In this document: one piece after another, positions 51,783 through 63,439 of the stretch
Position numbering within the stretch: the first letter of the stretch is position 1
How the letters are laid out: each line of letters begins with the position of its first letter
From: Euptelea pleiosperma
Taxonomy: Eukaryota > Streptophyta > Magnoliopsida > Ranunculales > Eupteleaceae
Direction: 5' to 3'
NCBI GenBank assembly: GCA_035048495.1
Contig: CM068543.1
Location: forward strand, 26,587,751 to 26,651,750
DNA: 64,000 bases
Translations under genes and position numbers: made by a program
Notes under the pieces: model-generated
Told to the model about the DNA's origin: nothing
Seen by the model: only the letters and a program-made list of their open reading frames with translations
Database searches by the model: none

Positions 51783-52930
51783 TCACCCACTACTAGTGCT
51801 TTTGCGATCATCAGCATTTTCTACCCAATCGACATTTGAATAACCGGCAATTTCACTGTTAGTTTCAAGAGAATACCAGAGACCGTATTCAATGGTACCA
51901 CTGACATATTTAATGATTCTTTTAACAGCCAAGAGATGAGATTCTTTCCAGTCAGATTGATACCTAGCACAAGCTCCTATACTAAAAGCAATATCGGGTC
52001 TGCTAGTTGTGAGATAGAGGAGACTACCAATCATACTCCTGTACAAAGTCTGATCAACTGATTTTCCACTTAAATCCTTGGTGAGTTTAATGCTAGTGCT
52101 CATAAGAGTGTGTGAAGATTTAGATGATTCTAGGCTAATTTTTTTAAGCAATTCTTTAGAATATTTAGGTTGGGAAAGAAAAATTTTATTTTCTAATTGT
52201 TTAACTTGAAGACCTAGAAAGAAGTTCAGTTCACCTTCCATGCTCATCTCAAATTTAGATTTTATAGCTTGAGCAAATTCTAAAACATGCATCTTAGTGG
52301 TTGAGCCAAAGACAATATCATCAACATATATCTGGGATATCAGAATGTCATTATCTCTTTTCTTAATAAACAGTGTTTTATCAATAATTCCTCTTGTAAA
52401 TCTATTTTTCAATAGAAATTTAGTTAATCTTTCATACCAAGCTCTTGGTGCTTGTTTCAACCCATATAAGGCTTTCTTAAGCCTATAGACATGATTACTT
52501 TTATAAGGGTATTCAAAACATTTATGTTGTTCTACATAAACTTCTTCTTCTAAAATCTCATTTAGAAAAGCACTCTTAACATCCATTTAATAGAGTTTAA
52601 ATTTTAGGACACATGCTAATGTTAAAAGAATCCTAATAGATTCTAGTCTAGCTACTGAGGTAAAAGTCTGATCAAAATCAATCCCTTCAACTTGAGAGTA
52701 CCCTTGAGCTACTAATCTGGCTTTTTCTAGTTATTACTCCGTTCTCATCAAGTTTATTTTTATATATCCATTTAGTTCTTGTCACATTTTTATCCAAAGG
52801 TCTAGGGGTTAGAAACCAAACATCATTTCTCTTAAATTGATTTAATTATTCTTACATGGCATTTATCCAATGTTCATCTAAAAGAGCTTCTTTAATGTTT
52901 CTTGGTTCAATCTTAGAGGTAAAGCATAAA
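51783..52930 (-). pseudogene. Copia reverse transcriptase
   Basis: An uninterrupted 267-codon stretch (52586-51783) covers the RT core: '[20 protein letters not shown]', '[19 protein letters not shown]', catalytic '[11 protein letters not shown]' near 52300-52330, '[14 protein letters not shown]', '[20 protein letters not shown]'. A stop (TAA) lies just before it at 52587-52589 ('KLY*MDVKS'), and the N-terminal RT to 52930 is broken. It is better preserved than the RT of the 4131-12611 element, which has stops at two of these positions. Confidence 0.87.
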
Positions 52931-53880
52931 TGACTGGATATATTTTTCAATTGACTTCTTGTTCGCACACCACTATCCTTGTTTCTAATAATCTCTGAAC
53001 TAGAATGATCTTTAATGTATTTTTATTCTCTGGGTTTTTCTGGGTTGTGAACATTTGTTTCACCTTTCTCAATATTTGTAGATTCTACCATCTCATCTGA
53101 ATTATTACCAATTTTTGAAGATTCATCATTAATTACCACATTAACAGATTCTTCTATAGTTAAGGTTCTTTTGTTAAAGATCCTATAGGCTCTGCTTCTG
53201 GTGGAATATCCTAAAAAAATACCTTCATCACTTTTGGATTCAAACTTTCCAAGATTTTCTCTGTCTCTAAGCATGTAGCATGTACTCCTAAAGATCTTGA
53301 AATATTTTACATTTAGTTTAACTCCATTCCAAATTTCATAGGCTATCTGTAATGTTCATATTCTCAAATAAACACGATTGATCGTATAGCAGGCAGTATT
53401 GACTGCTTCGGCTCACAAATTTCTTGTTAAATTTTTGCTGGTAAGCATAACTCTACCCATTTCCTCAAGAGTCCTATTTTTACTTTCAGCCACACCATTC
53501 TGCTGAGGTGTTTTGGCTGTAGAGAATTCATGTTTAATCCTATTTTCCTCACAATATTCATCAAACTTGTGATTATCAAATTCTCTCCTATTATCACTTC
53601 TAATCCTGAGAATAGACAAACCTTTCTCATTTTGAACCTTTTTACAGATCTTCATGAGTTCATCAAATGCTTCAGATTTTTCTCTAAGAAAAGCTACCCA
53701 AGTAAATCTCGAGAAATCATTAACAACAGTTAAGAAATATCTTTTTCCTCCAAGAATTTCTATTTTATTTGGTCCAATTAAGTCCATATGTAATAATTCA
53801 AAAATTCTAGAGATAACAATATTTTTTATCTTTTTGTGAGAGTTTCTAATTTATTTTTATTTTAGCAAGACCCACAAACA
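52931..53880 (-). pseudogene. Copia integrase and linker
   Basis: The integrase core (53787-53413) is intact: 'MDLIGPNKIEILGGKRYFLT', 'RIRSDNRREFDNHKFDEYC', 'STAKTPQQNGVAESKNRTLE'. The D, D and E positions are all present. The second block has 'DNRREF' where the usual form is D-x-G-G-E-F. Downstream 53274-53023 is an acidic linker to RT with 'GIFLGYSTRSRAYRIFNKRT', a typical block between integrase and RT. Between the two parts are stops. Confidence 0.85.
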
Positions 53881-53882
53881 GT

Positions 53883-54536
53883 TTAATAATTCTTATTGAG
53901 TTTTGAAACACCTCTTATTAATTCTTTCCTACTGATCTTGTCTAAGTCTTTAAAGTTTATGTGTCCTAGACGTTGGTGCCATAATTCAGTTTCATTTGTT
54001 AGTGCCATGTTGCACTTAATCGAACCACCAGTCTCAATGACATAGCAATTATTAGTATTTATTTTTTCTTGAATTATTACTTTGTTGGAGTTTTTGTCTA
54101 TGATTTCACATTTCTCTTTCGAAAACTTGCAAATATGATCTTTATCACGGATTTGACTAATGCTTAGTAAGTTATGTTTTAGACCATCCACACATAAAAT
54201 ATTTTCAATCTTAGGTATTCCTAGACCTTGGATACTCCATTTACCAATTATTTTAGTACTACTGCCATCTCCGAATATAACCTCACCATCATGGCATTCA
54301 TCAAGGAAGCAAAAGTGAAATCTTTCTCCAGTCATGTGTCTGCAGCATCCACTATCCAAATACCACTTAGAAGTTTCATTAGCAATAAGAGTAGTATGAA
54401 TGACTAAACATTTTTCAACATATTTCTCATTCCATATTCTTATGGGAGCATTACCAGTCTGATTGATCTGAGAGTTATTAAGGTTTTCTTTTCTGTTTTT
54501 AGCTTTAGCATTTAAATCCGCTATCTTTTTAAACAA
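53883..54536 (-). pseudogene. Copia protease and GAG-pre-integrase
   Basis: A 217-codon open stretch with 'KWYLDSGCCRHMTGERFHF' (54340-54370) carries the catalytic D-S-G followed by C-C-R-H-M, one substitution (Cys for Ser) from the usual C-S-R-H-M. 'GDGSSTKIIGKWSIQGLG', 'ILCVDGLKHNLLSISQ', and 'WHQRLGHINFKDLDK' follow. The latter is the zinc-binding GAG-pre-integrase. It is the best-conserved gene segment of this element. Confidence 0.88.
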
Positions 54537-54783
54537 TTATTTTTGTTTGTTTAGTTTTCTAGTTTTCTCCAAATTTTTTAGATCATTCTCTTCCTTTTTA
54601 CTTTTGAAATTCTAATTTCTTTTTAAGAACATGACAATTATATTTTTTATGTCAAGAATGTTTACAATAATGACAAATAATATTTAACTTTTCAATTTGT
54701 TCAATTTGGGTTGAATCCAGGGTGGATTTTACAAACATAGTTTTGGAATTTGAATTTTTAGTCGATTTTTCAATGTAACCAAG

Positions 54784-55842
54784 TCATCGCCTATCATGGT
54801 TTGCTTTTCCCATGGTTAATAGGTTTTCTAGTCTAGAATTTCTCGGAATAATGTTTCTAATTAAGGTTACATTCTTGACTTCAAGATCTTTTCTTCCAAG
54901 ACTTAATTTCTCAATTTCTTTTTCAAGTTCTTGTTCTTTGCTTAAGATTTGATTTACTTCATCTTCTTTATTCATCACAATTTGATGTAAATTTTTTAAT
55001 TCAATTTTTAGTGAAGCGTTTTCACAACATACAACAATTTTTTCCTTCTTTAAGTAATCACAGGATTTTGCCAAAATTAAGCTTTCCTTATATAAATTAT
55101 TAAAAGCAATCTGAATATTTTCTTCACTTTCATCATTACTTAAATCGGTTTCATTATCCACTTTAGCATTTTGAGAGTGACAATTTTCATTAAGATTAGC
55201 AATAGCCATTAATGCTCTAACATTAGATGATTCTCCGCTATCACTGGATGTGCTCGTTTCAGTATCGGATTCATCACTATTTATGTCCCAAGCAATAGCC
55301 TTCATAGCTAGTTTTTCCTTTCTTAACATTATTAGGACAGTTAAGTAGAAATATGACCAAACCCCCTACATTTATAACATTGTATTTCATCTTTGTTGTT
55401 CTCTCCCCTTTTGTATTTATCAAATTTCTTAAAAGGTTTCCTATTCTTTTGTGTGAAATTTTTCTTGTCTTTGTTTCTGAAAAACTTTCTGATTTTTCTA
55501 ACAAAAATGGCAACTTCATCATCAATGTTATTAGACTCATTAGAGTCAGTTTCTTCTCTTAATTGTTTCTTAGAAGTTTCTAGAGCTAATCCTTTCTTTT
55601 TAGGTGTATGAAGTTTTAGTTCAAATGTTTGAATTGATCCTATTAGTTCTACTAATCTTATCAGATCAACATTATTACTTTTTTTAATAGTTATAATTTT
55701 AGGATGAAACCTATCAGGTAATGATCTCAGAATTTTTCTAACAATTTTTTGTTTAGGAATAGCTTCACCAAGACCCCACCCGGAGTTAATTATTTCACTT
55801 AGTTTGGTGTAGTAGTCTGTTAAGCTCTTCACAAAGTGACAT
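54784..55842 (-). pseudogene. Gag remnant with zinc knuckle and coiled coil
   Basis: From the primer-binding site the reading enters directly into 'HFVKSLTDYYTKLSEIINSG' and 'RKILRSLPDRFHPKIITIKK', the C-terminal half of the UBN2-type capsid domain. Then a basic region and the zinc knuckle ('CYKCRGFGHIS', last Cys in another frame) follow near 55345-55390. A frame break lies at the knuckle. After it come 'AIAWDINSDESDTETSTSS' and a Glu/Lys coiled coil (55000-54860). The N-terminal half of gag is missing, exactly at the PBS. Confidence 0.75.
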
Positions 55843-55856
55843 TGCTCTGATACCAA
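55843..55856 (-). other. Primer-binding site for initiator Met tRNA
   Basis: The reverse complement of TGCTCTGATACCAA is TTGGTATCAGAGCA, matching the initiator methionine tRNA complement, 1 bp from the LTR end. It orients the element minus. Confidence 0.88.
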
Positions 55857-55857
55857 T

Positions 55858-57316
55858 TGAAATTCCCTTTTAATTACCAAGTTAAGTCCTAGAGGGGGGT
55901 GAATAAGACAATTTTTAATTCCTCTGCTAATTCTATATGGGTTGAAGAAATTATTGATCACACAAGGCGGAAAAGGAATATCAATTAAAATATGAATCAT
56001 CCATAGAACATAGATATGGGAAAATCTGAGATACAATATGCAAACATTCACAATCACACAAGACTCAAATTTATAGTGGTTCGGCGACTCTGCACCTACG
56101 TCCACTGTCCAATACTCAACACGAATAATATTATATTATCTCAATCATGCATTACAACATATCCAATTGAAATAAATGATTGACTAACTAAGATATCACT
56201 TAGTTTTAATCTAACGAGAATCACTTTTCGCTCACCTAGAGAGTCAGCCTAGGCTAGTAGTCGATTTAGAGAAATTCTTTTCTCATGGATCTACAATCCT
56301 CAACTTAGTTAGATGAGTTCTCACTCATCCACAATCACAAAATATTCAGTGTTCATAAATTTTGAATTCTATCAAAAAGGTATTTAATCATAGAAACACT
56401 TACATTTTGATGAATACGATCAAATGGAATACCCTTTGGAGAAGAATTCACTCAAGAGACACTCTGCCAAGAGTAATCCTCTTCTTAGAAGAAGATGCTT
56501 GCATAATAATACTATCAAATAGTCTCTTCTAAATACTTAGAGCATTCACCATGAATACACAGCTTTGCTCTAGTGAAGCTCTAACAAATTCCAGATCTCT
56601 GGACTCAAAGAATGAGAATCAAAAAATGTAAAATAAAGATCTCTTGATTGGGTTGATTCTAATGAGGGGAGAAGGCTCTTATTTTTAAGTAGGCCTCCCA
56701 TCAATAGAACCGAACCGAATATAACCGTTTGAAGGGCCAAAGTGCACTTAAAAATGCATAAGAGATTGAGTCAAAATGAGATCTAAAAGGGGTGGGGTCG
56801 ACCGCACTTTTGGGCTGTCGACTGAACCTTTTAGTCGGTCGCCCGCTCAGGTATATACTGAATTATTTCGAACCCGAGAGTTTAGGTCGACTGCACCTTT
56901 TTGGCTAGTCAACCGGACATCCGGTCGCTCGCTCAAAAAGGTCGGTCGGTCGGACCTCTTAGTCTAGAACCGAATACTTCTAATCTTTTTAGAAATTTCA
57001 TTTTTTGACATGCACATGACACCTAACTATCACTAAACCATCTAGGGTAAATCTTGATCCACTGGCAACGCGCGGCGTACCCTTACATTTACGTAAGTAA
57101 CCGCAACACGAGATTGTTCATAGTTGAACGTTCGTTGAGTGAGAACGTACTCAGATCTTTTAAATCTTCATGCTTGAGCTTGACTTTATCTTCAGTTGAG
57201 CTTAATCACTTGACTTTGTCTTTAATTGATCTTGAACACGTAGGTTGATTTTCTTCAGCGGATTTGTGACACAACGATATATATTACCGAAGAACTAAGT
57301 ATTCCTAGGATTAACA
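55858..57316 (-). repeat. 5' LTR of the second SIRE-type element
   Basis: It starts TGTTAATCCTAGG (minus, 57316) and ends GGGAATTTCA (55858). The last 10 bp match the end of the family-1 LTR, so the two LTR types are related. U3 carries seven GTCGACCG-like sites (56795-56950), with a TATA-like CTTAAAAATAAG near 56680. Start by TG rule only. Confidence 0.7.
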
Positions 57317-57334
57317 ACCGAGACTTTTTAGACA

Positions 57335-57655
57335 CCACTAATGATGGGCCATATTATGAGCCACATGGCACAATCTTAGAGATCACTGACCGTATGGATG
57401 TTTTGCCCATCCATAGTTGGACTTACATATCAAAATTCATCATGATCAGTTTTTTTAATAACCAAGTCCTTTTATTAATATATTTGTAACCATGGATTTT
57501 GATCCTTATGATCCAAAGGTTAACAATCAGTAATCAGGTTCATTTTTGTTACATAAGTCCATCTAGGGATGGTCCAACCATCCATACGGTCAGTAGCCTC
57601 TGGTAAGGTGACACGTGTCTCACATTGTGAGTCCATCATCAACTTTGATGATGGA
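57335..57655. mobile_element. Foldback MITE, CCTAGGTGGAC family
   Basis: Ends GATGGGCCATATTATGAGCC and, inverted, GGACTCACAATGTGAGACAC. The inner arms pair CATGATCAGTTTTTT / AATCAGTAATCAGG. The copy is 315 bp. Confidence 0.65.
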
Positions 57656-58111
57656 CTTCATCATCTAAATGCTTCTTGCCTTAGAGTTTAAGTACAACTT
57701 CAAGATGCAATAATTACTTGCACAGTTGAGTTGAAATGCGAATCTATTGAATGACCAAAGAACCCTTGTAAATTTAAAAAATTTCAAAAATCGGAATAGA
57801 CAATTTTTTGTCAAAATAAAGGAACTTGAGGGCATATTAGGAATTCAAATTTATTTTTCCTTTTTAACATTGAATGAGCTACAGGGTGACATGTGCTAGC
57901 AGGGTGACGTGTTCTTAGGCACCAAAAAGACCAAACAAACCCTGTCAAGTAAATAAAATGAAAACAAGAAAAGAATAAAAAATAAGTGCATTTGTGGGAT
58001 ATTGGGGTTTAGCGTGAGGCATGCAATAAGCCCTTCGTGCGTTAATAAGTAGAATAGATGAAGATTATCTTGGATAATATATAAGATAGAATATCTTATG
58101 TTTTGTATCGT
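57656..58111. other. Stretch without recognisable features
   Basis: I see no gene or repeat partner between the foldback MITE and the tandem repeat. Confidence 0.4.
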
Positions 58112-58880
58112 ACTAGTGGGTGGCCCGTGCCCATGGAGTGCCCCAACAAAGCATTTGCCAAGATCGGGTGTGAGTGGCTGAGATACACCGTACTGTTGGG
58201 GGATAAGATCTCGGCCCTTCTTTATTGAAGCCTATAAGAGAGGTGAAAGTGGGGAGACAACCACTGTCACTTGTTATATAGACTAGTGCCCCATGCCATC
58301 GAAACTCCTCGACAAAGAATTTGCCAAAATCAGGTGAGTGGCGGAGATCCACCATCCATTTGGGGGAGGATTAGATCTCGGCCCTTCTTTGTTGATGCTT
58401 ATAAGATGAGGTATAAGTAGGGAGACAACCAATGTGTTTTGTTGTATAAAATAGTAAATGGCCCACTCCCACAACACTCTCCGACAAAAGCGTTTGCAAA
58501 AATTGGGTGCCTTCGGCACTCAAACGATATAACGGACTGGGCGTTACTGTTTTTCCATTATAGCGGCTGTTATAACGGATTGTAACGCACAGAGGAAGAA
58601 ATGGGAAAATAACATAAATAACAAAAAATAACGGTGTTGAAATTTAAATTTTGAATAAATTGAGGTCAAATGAGGCAGATTGAGTGGCTAAAATCTAACC
58701 GTCCACATTAGATCGATGGATTTGATCTCAACCACTCTTTATCTAACCGTCCACATTAGATGGATAGATAAGATAAGAGAATACAACTGAGTTGTCTTGA
58801 TATATACGTGGGTGGCCCGTGCTCGCGGCACTTTTCGACAAAGTGATTGTCAAAATCGGGTGGGAGTTAATCTCAGCCAT
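58112..58880. repeat. 170-bp tandem repeat with ACTAGT ends (Helitron-like)
   Basis: Units start at 58112 and 58282 (ACTAGTG..GGCCCGTGCC / ACTAGTGCCCCATGCC), with a partial third at 58452 and a fourth fragment at 58806 (GGGTGGCCCGTGCTCG). Each contains AGATCTCGGCCCTTCTTT. Read on minus, GCACGGGCCACCCACTAGT resembles Helitron 3' ends (GC-rich stem, then CTAG). ORFs at 58113-58519 are repeat by-products. The spacer 58530-58800 contains a TCTAACCGTCCACATTAGAT direct repeat. Confidence 0.5.
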
Positions 58881-58908
58881 CGATATGAAGCATAGTGGTG
58901 AAAAAAAA

Positions 58909-60449
58909 CAATGGTCGGTTATCTTTAATCAAAAATACTTAGAAGGGAGGGGTGATTAGGTTATTTAAAAATTAATCTAATCTATCACAAGTTTACTAGT
59001 CAAGTTAAGGTAATAAACTCGCATGCCTTAGTTGATTAATAAAAATGATTATCCCAACCGACTTAATTCAAATATACCTCCGTGGTATATTGTCTTTTCG
59101 TCATTTGGTCTAATCAATAGATTTAGCAGAACAACAATCAAACATCCACAAGACAAAGGGTTTTAGCATGGAAACCTTAGCCAAGGAAAACCACGAGACC
59201 ACGACCAGATGGAAAGTATCACTAACTGAAAAGTTAAATGAAACAAAGGTTACTTACACAGCACCGTTGCAAACGCAGCTTTCAACCTTAGCCAAAGGAC
59301 TACTGCCGATGTGTCCACGTCCTCTGACTCAACGTTACGAATCCACCTGTGCCCTCCCAACCAAGAAGCATTGTTTGCTTGTTCAATTTGGTACTCCCCA
59401 AACCTACATTCGATCAGCCACTCCGATCTTAATTCTCAACTCTCCATCCTTTGCTGAAGGTGAAGGATTCAGTACACCCTAAATTCTAAGTCGCTCAAAT
59501 AGTATTGAGACGTACTGATACTCTCAGACTACTAGGTCAAGTATTTATGTGGAAGACCTAAGCTGAGTAAGAAATTAAGCTTTTGGCTTTGATTTAAAAG
59601 AGAAAAGCTCACAAGATATTTATAAGAACTAAAGGCTTTTTGCTCTTCTAATGGACACTCTTGATAAATAAAACTTTCTTTTATGTATTCTAAAGTGTAA
59701 AAGTTTATTATGTAAAGCCAGAGAGGAGTTATATTTAAAGAATTCGTAGCCCAGAGTCTTTTAGAAAGTGGGAGAATTGGAACTAGAATTTTGGATCTGA
59801 GAAAGACGCAATCCGTGTGAAGTCCAATCGATTGTACTCTAGGTCCAATCGATTGGGCTAAGTCCAATCGATTAGGCTTTGGGTCCAATCGATTGGTCTT
59901 GTACGGATGAGTTTTTCCTTCATAAATCCAATCGATTGTACATAGTCCAATCAATCGGACTTAAATAAGTTTATGTCCCGTAAGCTCCAATTGATTTAAT
60001 ATTGGTCTCCAATCAATTCGACTTTTATTAAGTTCTGTCTCGTAGACTCCAATCGAATTAATAGAGGTCACCAATCGATTGGGCTTTGTCTAATCGATTG
60101 GCCCAAATAGTCTAATCGATTAGACTTTTCCAAAGTTAATAATATTGACTTAGACTAGGGTTTGACCATTATATTTTATTCATTTAAACCTATTCCTATG
60201 GCCACTAAGTCACTTAACTTCCTAAGCGAGTATATACGATCCATAACCGACAAAATTACAGTTACTCAGATGAGTCCTGTCGTCAACTGTCTGATCCTTG
60301 CTGTCTCTGTCTTCTAGTCTTCACGTAGTCGACGAAATATACGTACCACGACATCTTCACACTACACTGGTGCTCATAGGTAAGGTTACATGAATGTTTT
60401 ATGTCATACGGAATCTTTGCCAAACTAGAATATGAAAATATTCCTTACA
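58909..60449 (-). repeat. 3' LTR of the third SIRE-type element
   Basis: Family-1 LTR, minus orientation, ending ATTCCTTACA at 60449 as in the 4131-5764 LTR. It is more diverged and carries the ATCGAT array at 59820-60125. The start TGAAAAAAAACAATGG replaces the family TGAAATTCCACCGG. No target duplication can be tested since the 5' end is outside the window. Confidence 0.8.
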
Positions 60450-62480
60450 ATCTCCCTCTTTGGCAATTCTGTAACAAAAAATATTTAATCATATAGAAGG
60501 TAAACAAAGAATATAGAAATACAATCCTACCCCTTTACATGATTCACTCACTATCTCACAATCTCTCGAAGATAACAAACAGATATAAATAAACACTTTG
60601 ATCTGTTCCCTACACATTCTACCAATAAAATATACCATGTAATATCATCGACAGAAACATATATAAAATAATTAAGCATAGCAGTGAGATAATTATGCAC
60701 ATCATAGGTAGAGAAATAGGTAAAATATTGAAATAATTTTACTCCCCCTTAATTTCTCTCTTGTTGTCTCATGTATCTACTAGTTTACATCATATGATTT
60801 TCTCTCATCATTTTTGTCACAGAATGACAAAGGTACGAAAAATAAACAGATAAATAGCATGCATAATTATTTATCATGAATCACAAGTGCATCAGTGCAA
60901 TAGGATAACATGTATAAAGACTAAAAGATAAGCATAACGCATAGTCTAAATACATTAATGGTTTAATTTTGGTGAAATCATCTAACCAATCATAAATCTT
61001 TTTCAAATGAATTTTAAAATTTTAAATCATCTCTGAAAAAATTTACAATTCACAGAACTCAAATCAGATCAATCAGGATTAATTCGAATAAAAAGGTCAA
61101 ATCTGAAGTATGCTAAAATTCATGAAAGTCGAGTTAAATGCAATGCATAATGAGTTTCAATGTGATTGGCACTAACAAATATCAAACCCAGGATTTAAGA
61201 CTTAACTACTCAGTTTAATCTTGAATAGTTCAAATACAGTCAATCTAGGCCATTTATCAGAGCCAGTCAGTCACACTAGTATACTTTAGTCGAATTTTTA
61301 ATTTCTTTCACTTAGGTGTACTGTGATCTAACTTTTCACTTCGTATGGTACAAGACAGATGTTAGTAAAAATCTAAATACTTTACTAAAAATCTGGAGGT
61401 ATCCTGTATTCAATCATGAAATTCTCATTAGTGCTAATAAGTTCTCACTTAACTCTCTATTTTCAAGTGTATTTGCCAATTTGATTTCACATTACTTTTG
61501 TAGCAAACATGGCTATTTTTGTACTCACTTGTTTTATCAGAATTTCAATTTTCAAGTTCTCATCTTTTGACACTTGGTCGGTTTGGTAGCTTTCATACTC
61601 GGTCGGTATGGTATCCTCTGTAGCATTAAGTAATCAGATTTTTATATAGATCGGGGTCATACAGATTTTACCACATCCACTTGAAGTATCTCTTTCCATA
61701 GAGAACTATCACACAGGGAGGCCAACAGTCGATTATATTGTAATTTCAAAATCAACTAAGGGTAGGAACACAACTAATTTGAAGTCATGAAAAGTAGAAA
61801 TTTATTCCTGATTCCCATAGAGTACTAGATTTATTATCTTAATCAACCGTCTGATTCTTGTTGTCTCTGTCTTTTAATCTTCTCGTAGTCGACGAAGTAT
61901 ACGTACCACGATATCTTCAACACTATACTCGTGCTCGTAGGAACGGTTACATGAATATTTTACGTCACACGGAATCTTTACCTAATTAAAATATGAAAAT
62001 ATTATTTACAATCTCCCCATTTGGCAATTCCGTGACAAAAAAAAATATTTAATCATATAGAAGGTAAACAAAAATAGAATTACAATCCCATTCTCTTACA
62101 TAATTCACTCACTATCTCACAATCTCTCGGAGATAACAGACAGATAATAGAATATAAGCTTTTGATCTGTTCATTGCATATTCTGCCAATAAAACATACC
62201 ATGTACTATCATCGATAGAAATAAATAAAACAATTAAACATTGCAGTGAGATAATTATGCACATTACAAGTTAAGAAAATTGAAAAAATAATACAAATAA
62301 TTTTTCTCCCCTATCTCATGCATCCACTTGTTTACCTCTATAATTTTTCTCTTCCCCTTTTTATCACAGAATGACAAAGGTACAGAAATATAAGTAGATA
62401 AATAGCATGCATTGGATATTATCATGAAACACAACTGCATTAAAAATATATAACAAAATACAGACAGAACCATGTCATAT
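60450..62480 (-). other. 3' noncoding region of third SIRE-type element, with tandem duplication
   Basis: Homologous to 5765-7250. About 1.56 kb is present twice: 60285-60900 matches 61845-62460, including the end of the LTR (ATTTACAATCTCCCC at 62000) and its purine tract. The unit therefore spans the LTR/internal junction. The ORFs here match nothing. Confidence 0.65.
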
Positions 62481-62845
62481 AATAAGAGAATAAGGTTTAT
62501 ACTCTAGTACAAATCAGCAAGAAAATAATACAGAGTACGACCACAAAACAAATGAGTTTATTTGTGTACAATGATCTCAAAGAAAAATAAATGCAGATAA
62601 CTCAAGCAAAGTCTCTCTTTACGAGACTAAGAAGATGGTCATGTACCATCATGCTGGTCTGGAGTAGGAAATGATGGATGCTGACCAAATCCCATTAAGG
62701 TGAACTGATGCTCCATGTATCGTTGCATGTCTGTGAGTGTGCCGGTCATCCGATCAAAATAGGCATCCTGTCTCTCCTCCAATCGACGAAAGCTCTAAGA
62801 CATCCACTCCTCATGCGACCTGAGCCGTTGATTAAATCCAATCAT

Positions 62846-63427
62846 CTAATAATTAAGAGACTCTAATGTATAAGGCGCACGCATCTCGAGGGGCTGCTTG
62901 TAAGGAGGCTGCGTCTCTAGAGGCTGCATCTCTGTATCTGCATGCTGTGCTCCCTGCTCTGTATCGTCTCTTAAGTCATCGTCAAAGATATCCTCGAAAC
63001 CAAGAGGAACATCAGTGACCCGACGGACCTGGGACATTCTCTTATGGATAGTTGAGGGCCCAATGAGTCCCATGGGTGCATACACATCCTCCGACTGTGA
63101 GAAAGGAACATCAAGATGTAGAAGAATAAAACTTACAAGAAGAGGAAAGGGAAGACATAGATGATTACCCAGATTGCTACCAGCTCTGGCCATGGCCCTA
63201 GACATGAATCTAGGGAGGTCAATGACAAAACCAGAACCAAGATGATATAGCAACTGAAGACGATCAATGTTCACCTGTGCCCCATGGCCAGGTGGATCAA
63301 TGTTGCACCTACAAATCAGGTGCAACAAGCGATAATCAGGTAAGAGAGATGTAAGTGGAATATACGATCTCCAATCTAAAGTCTGACCAGTGAGAGTCTC
63401 AATCAGGAGAACTCTGCCAATCGTCAA
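62846..63427 (-). pseudogene. Envelope-position ORF, plant transposon protein domain (partial)
   Basis: A 193-codon ORF with 'RLLHLICRCNIDPPGHGAQV' and 'LLYHLGSGFVIDLPRFMSRA' and 'LPFPLLVSFILLHLDV'. It corresponds in order to the C-terminal half of the 49610-50692 ORF, and then continues into a Gln/Glu/Pro-rich tail. The N-terminal half is cut off at the LINE junction near 63440. No function is known for this domain. Confidence 0.65.
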
Positions 63428-63439
63428 CTCTTTAGACTA

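Larger units (their letters stand above)
49481..57316 (-). mobile_element. Second SIRE-type Copia element, 3' LTR missing
   Basis: Minus-strand element with, in order, 5' LTR (57316-55858), primer-binding site, gag, protease, integrase, RT, RNase H and an envelope-position ORF. The 3' LTR is absent: the sequence breaks at 49480 into an unrelated LTR fragment. Its LTR is a different subfamily from that of 4131-12611, although the internal proteins are close relatives. No target duplication can be checked. Confidence 0.85.

Noticed and set aside
62846..63427. Viral envelope protein
   Set aside because: No signal peptide, transmembrane helix or fusion peptide is visible; the sequence fits the plant transposon protein domain, whose function is unknown.
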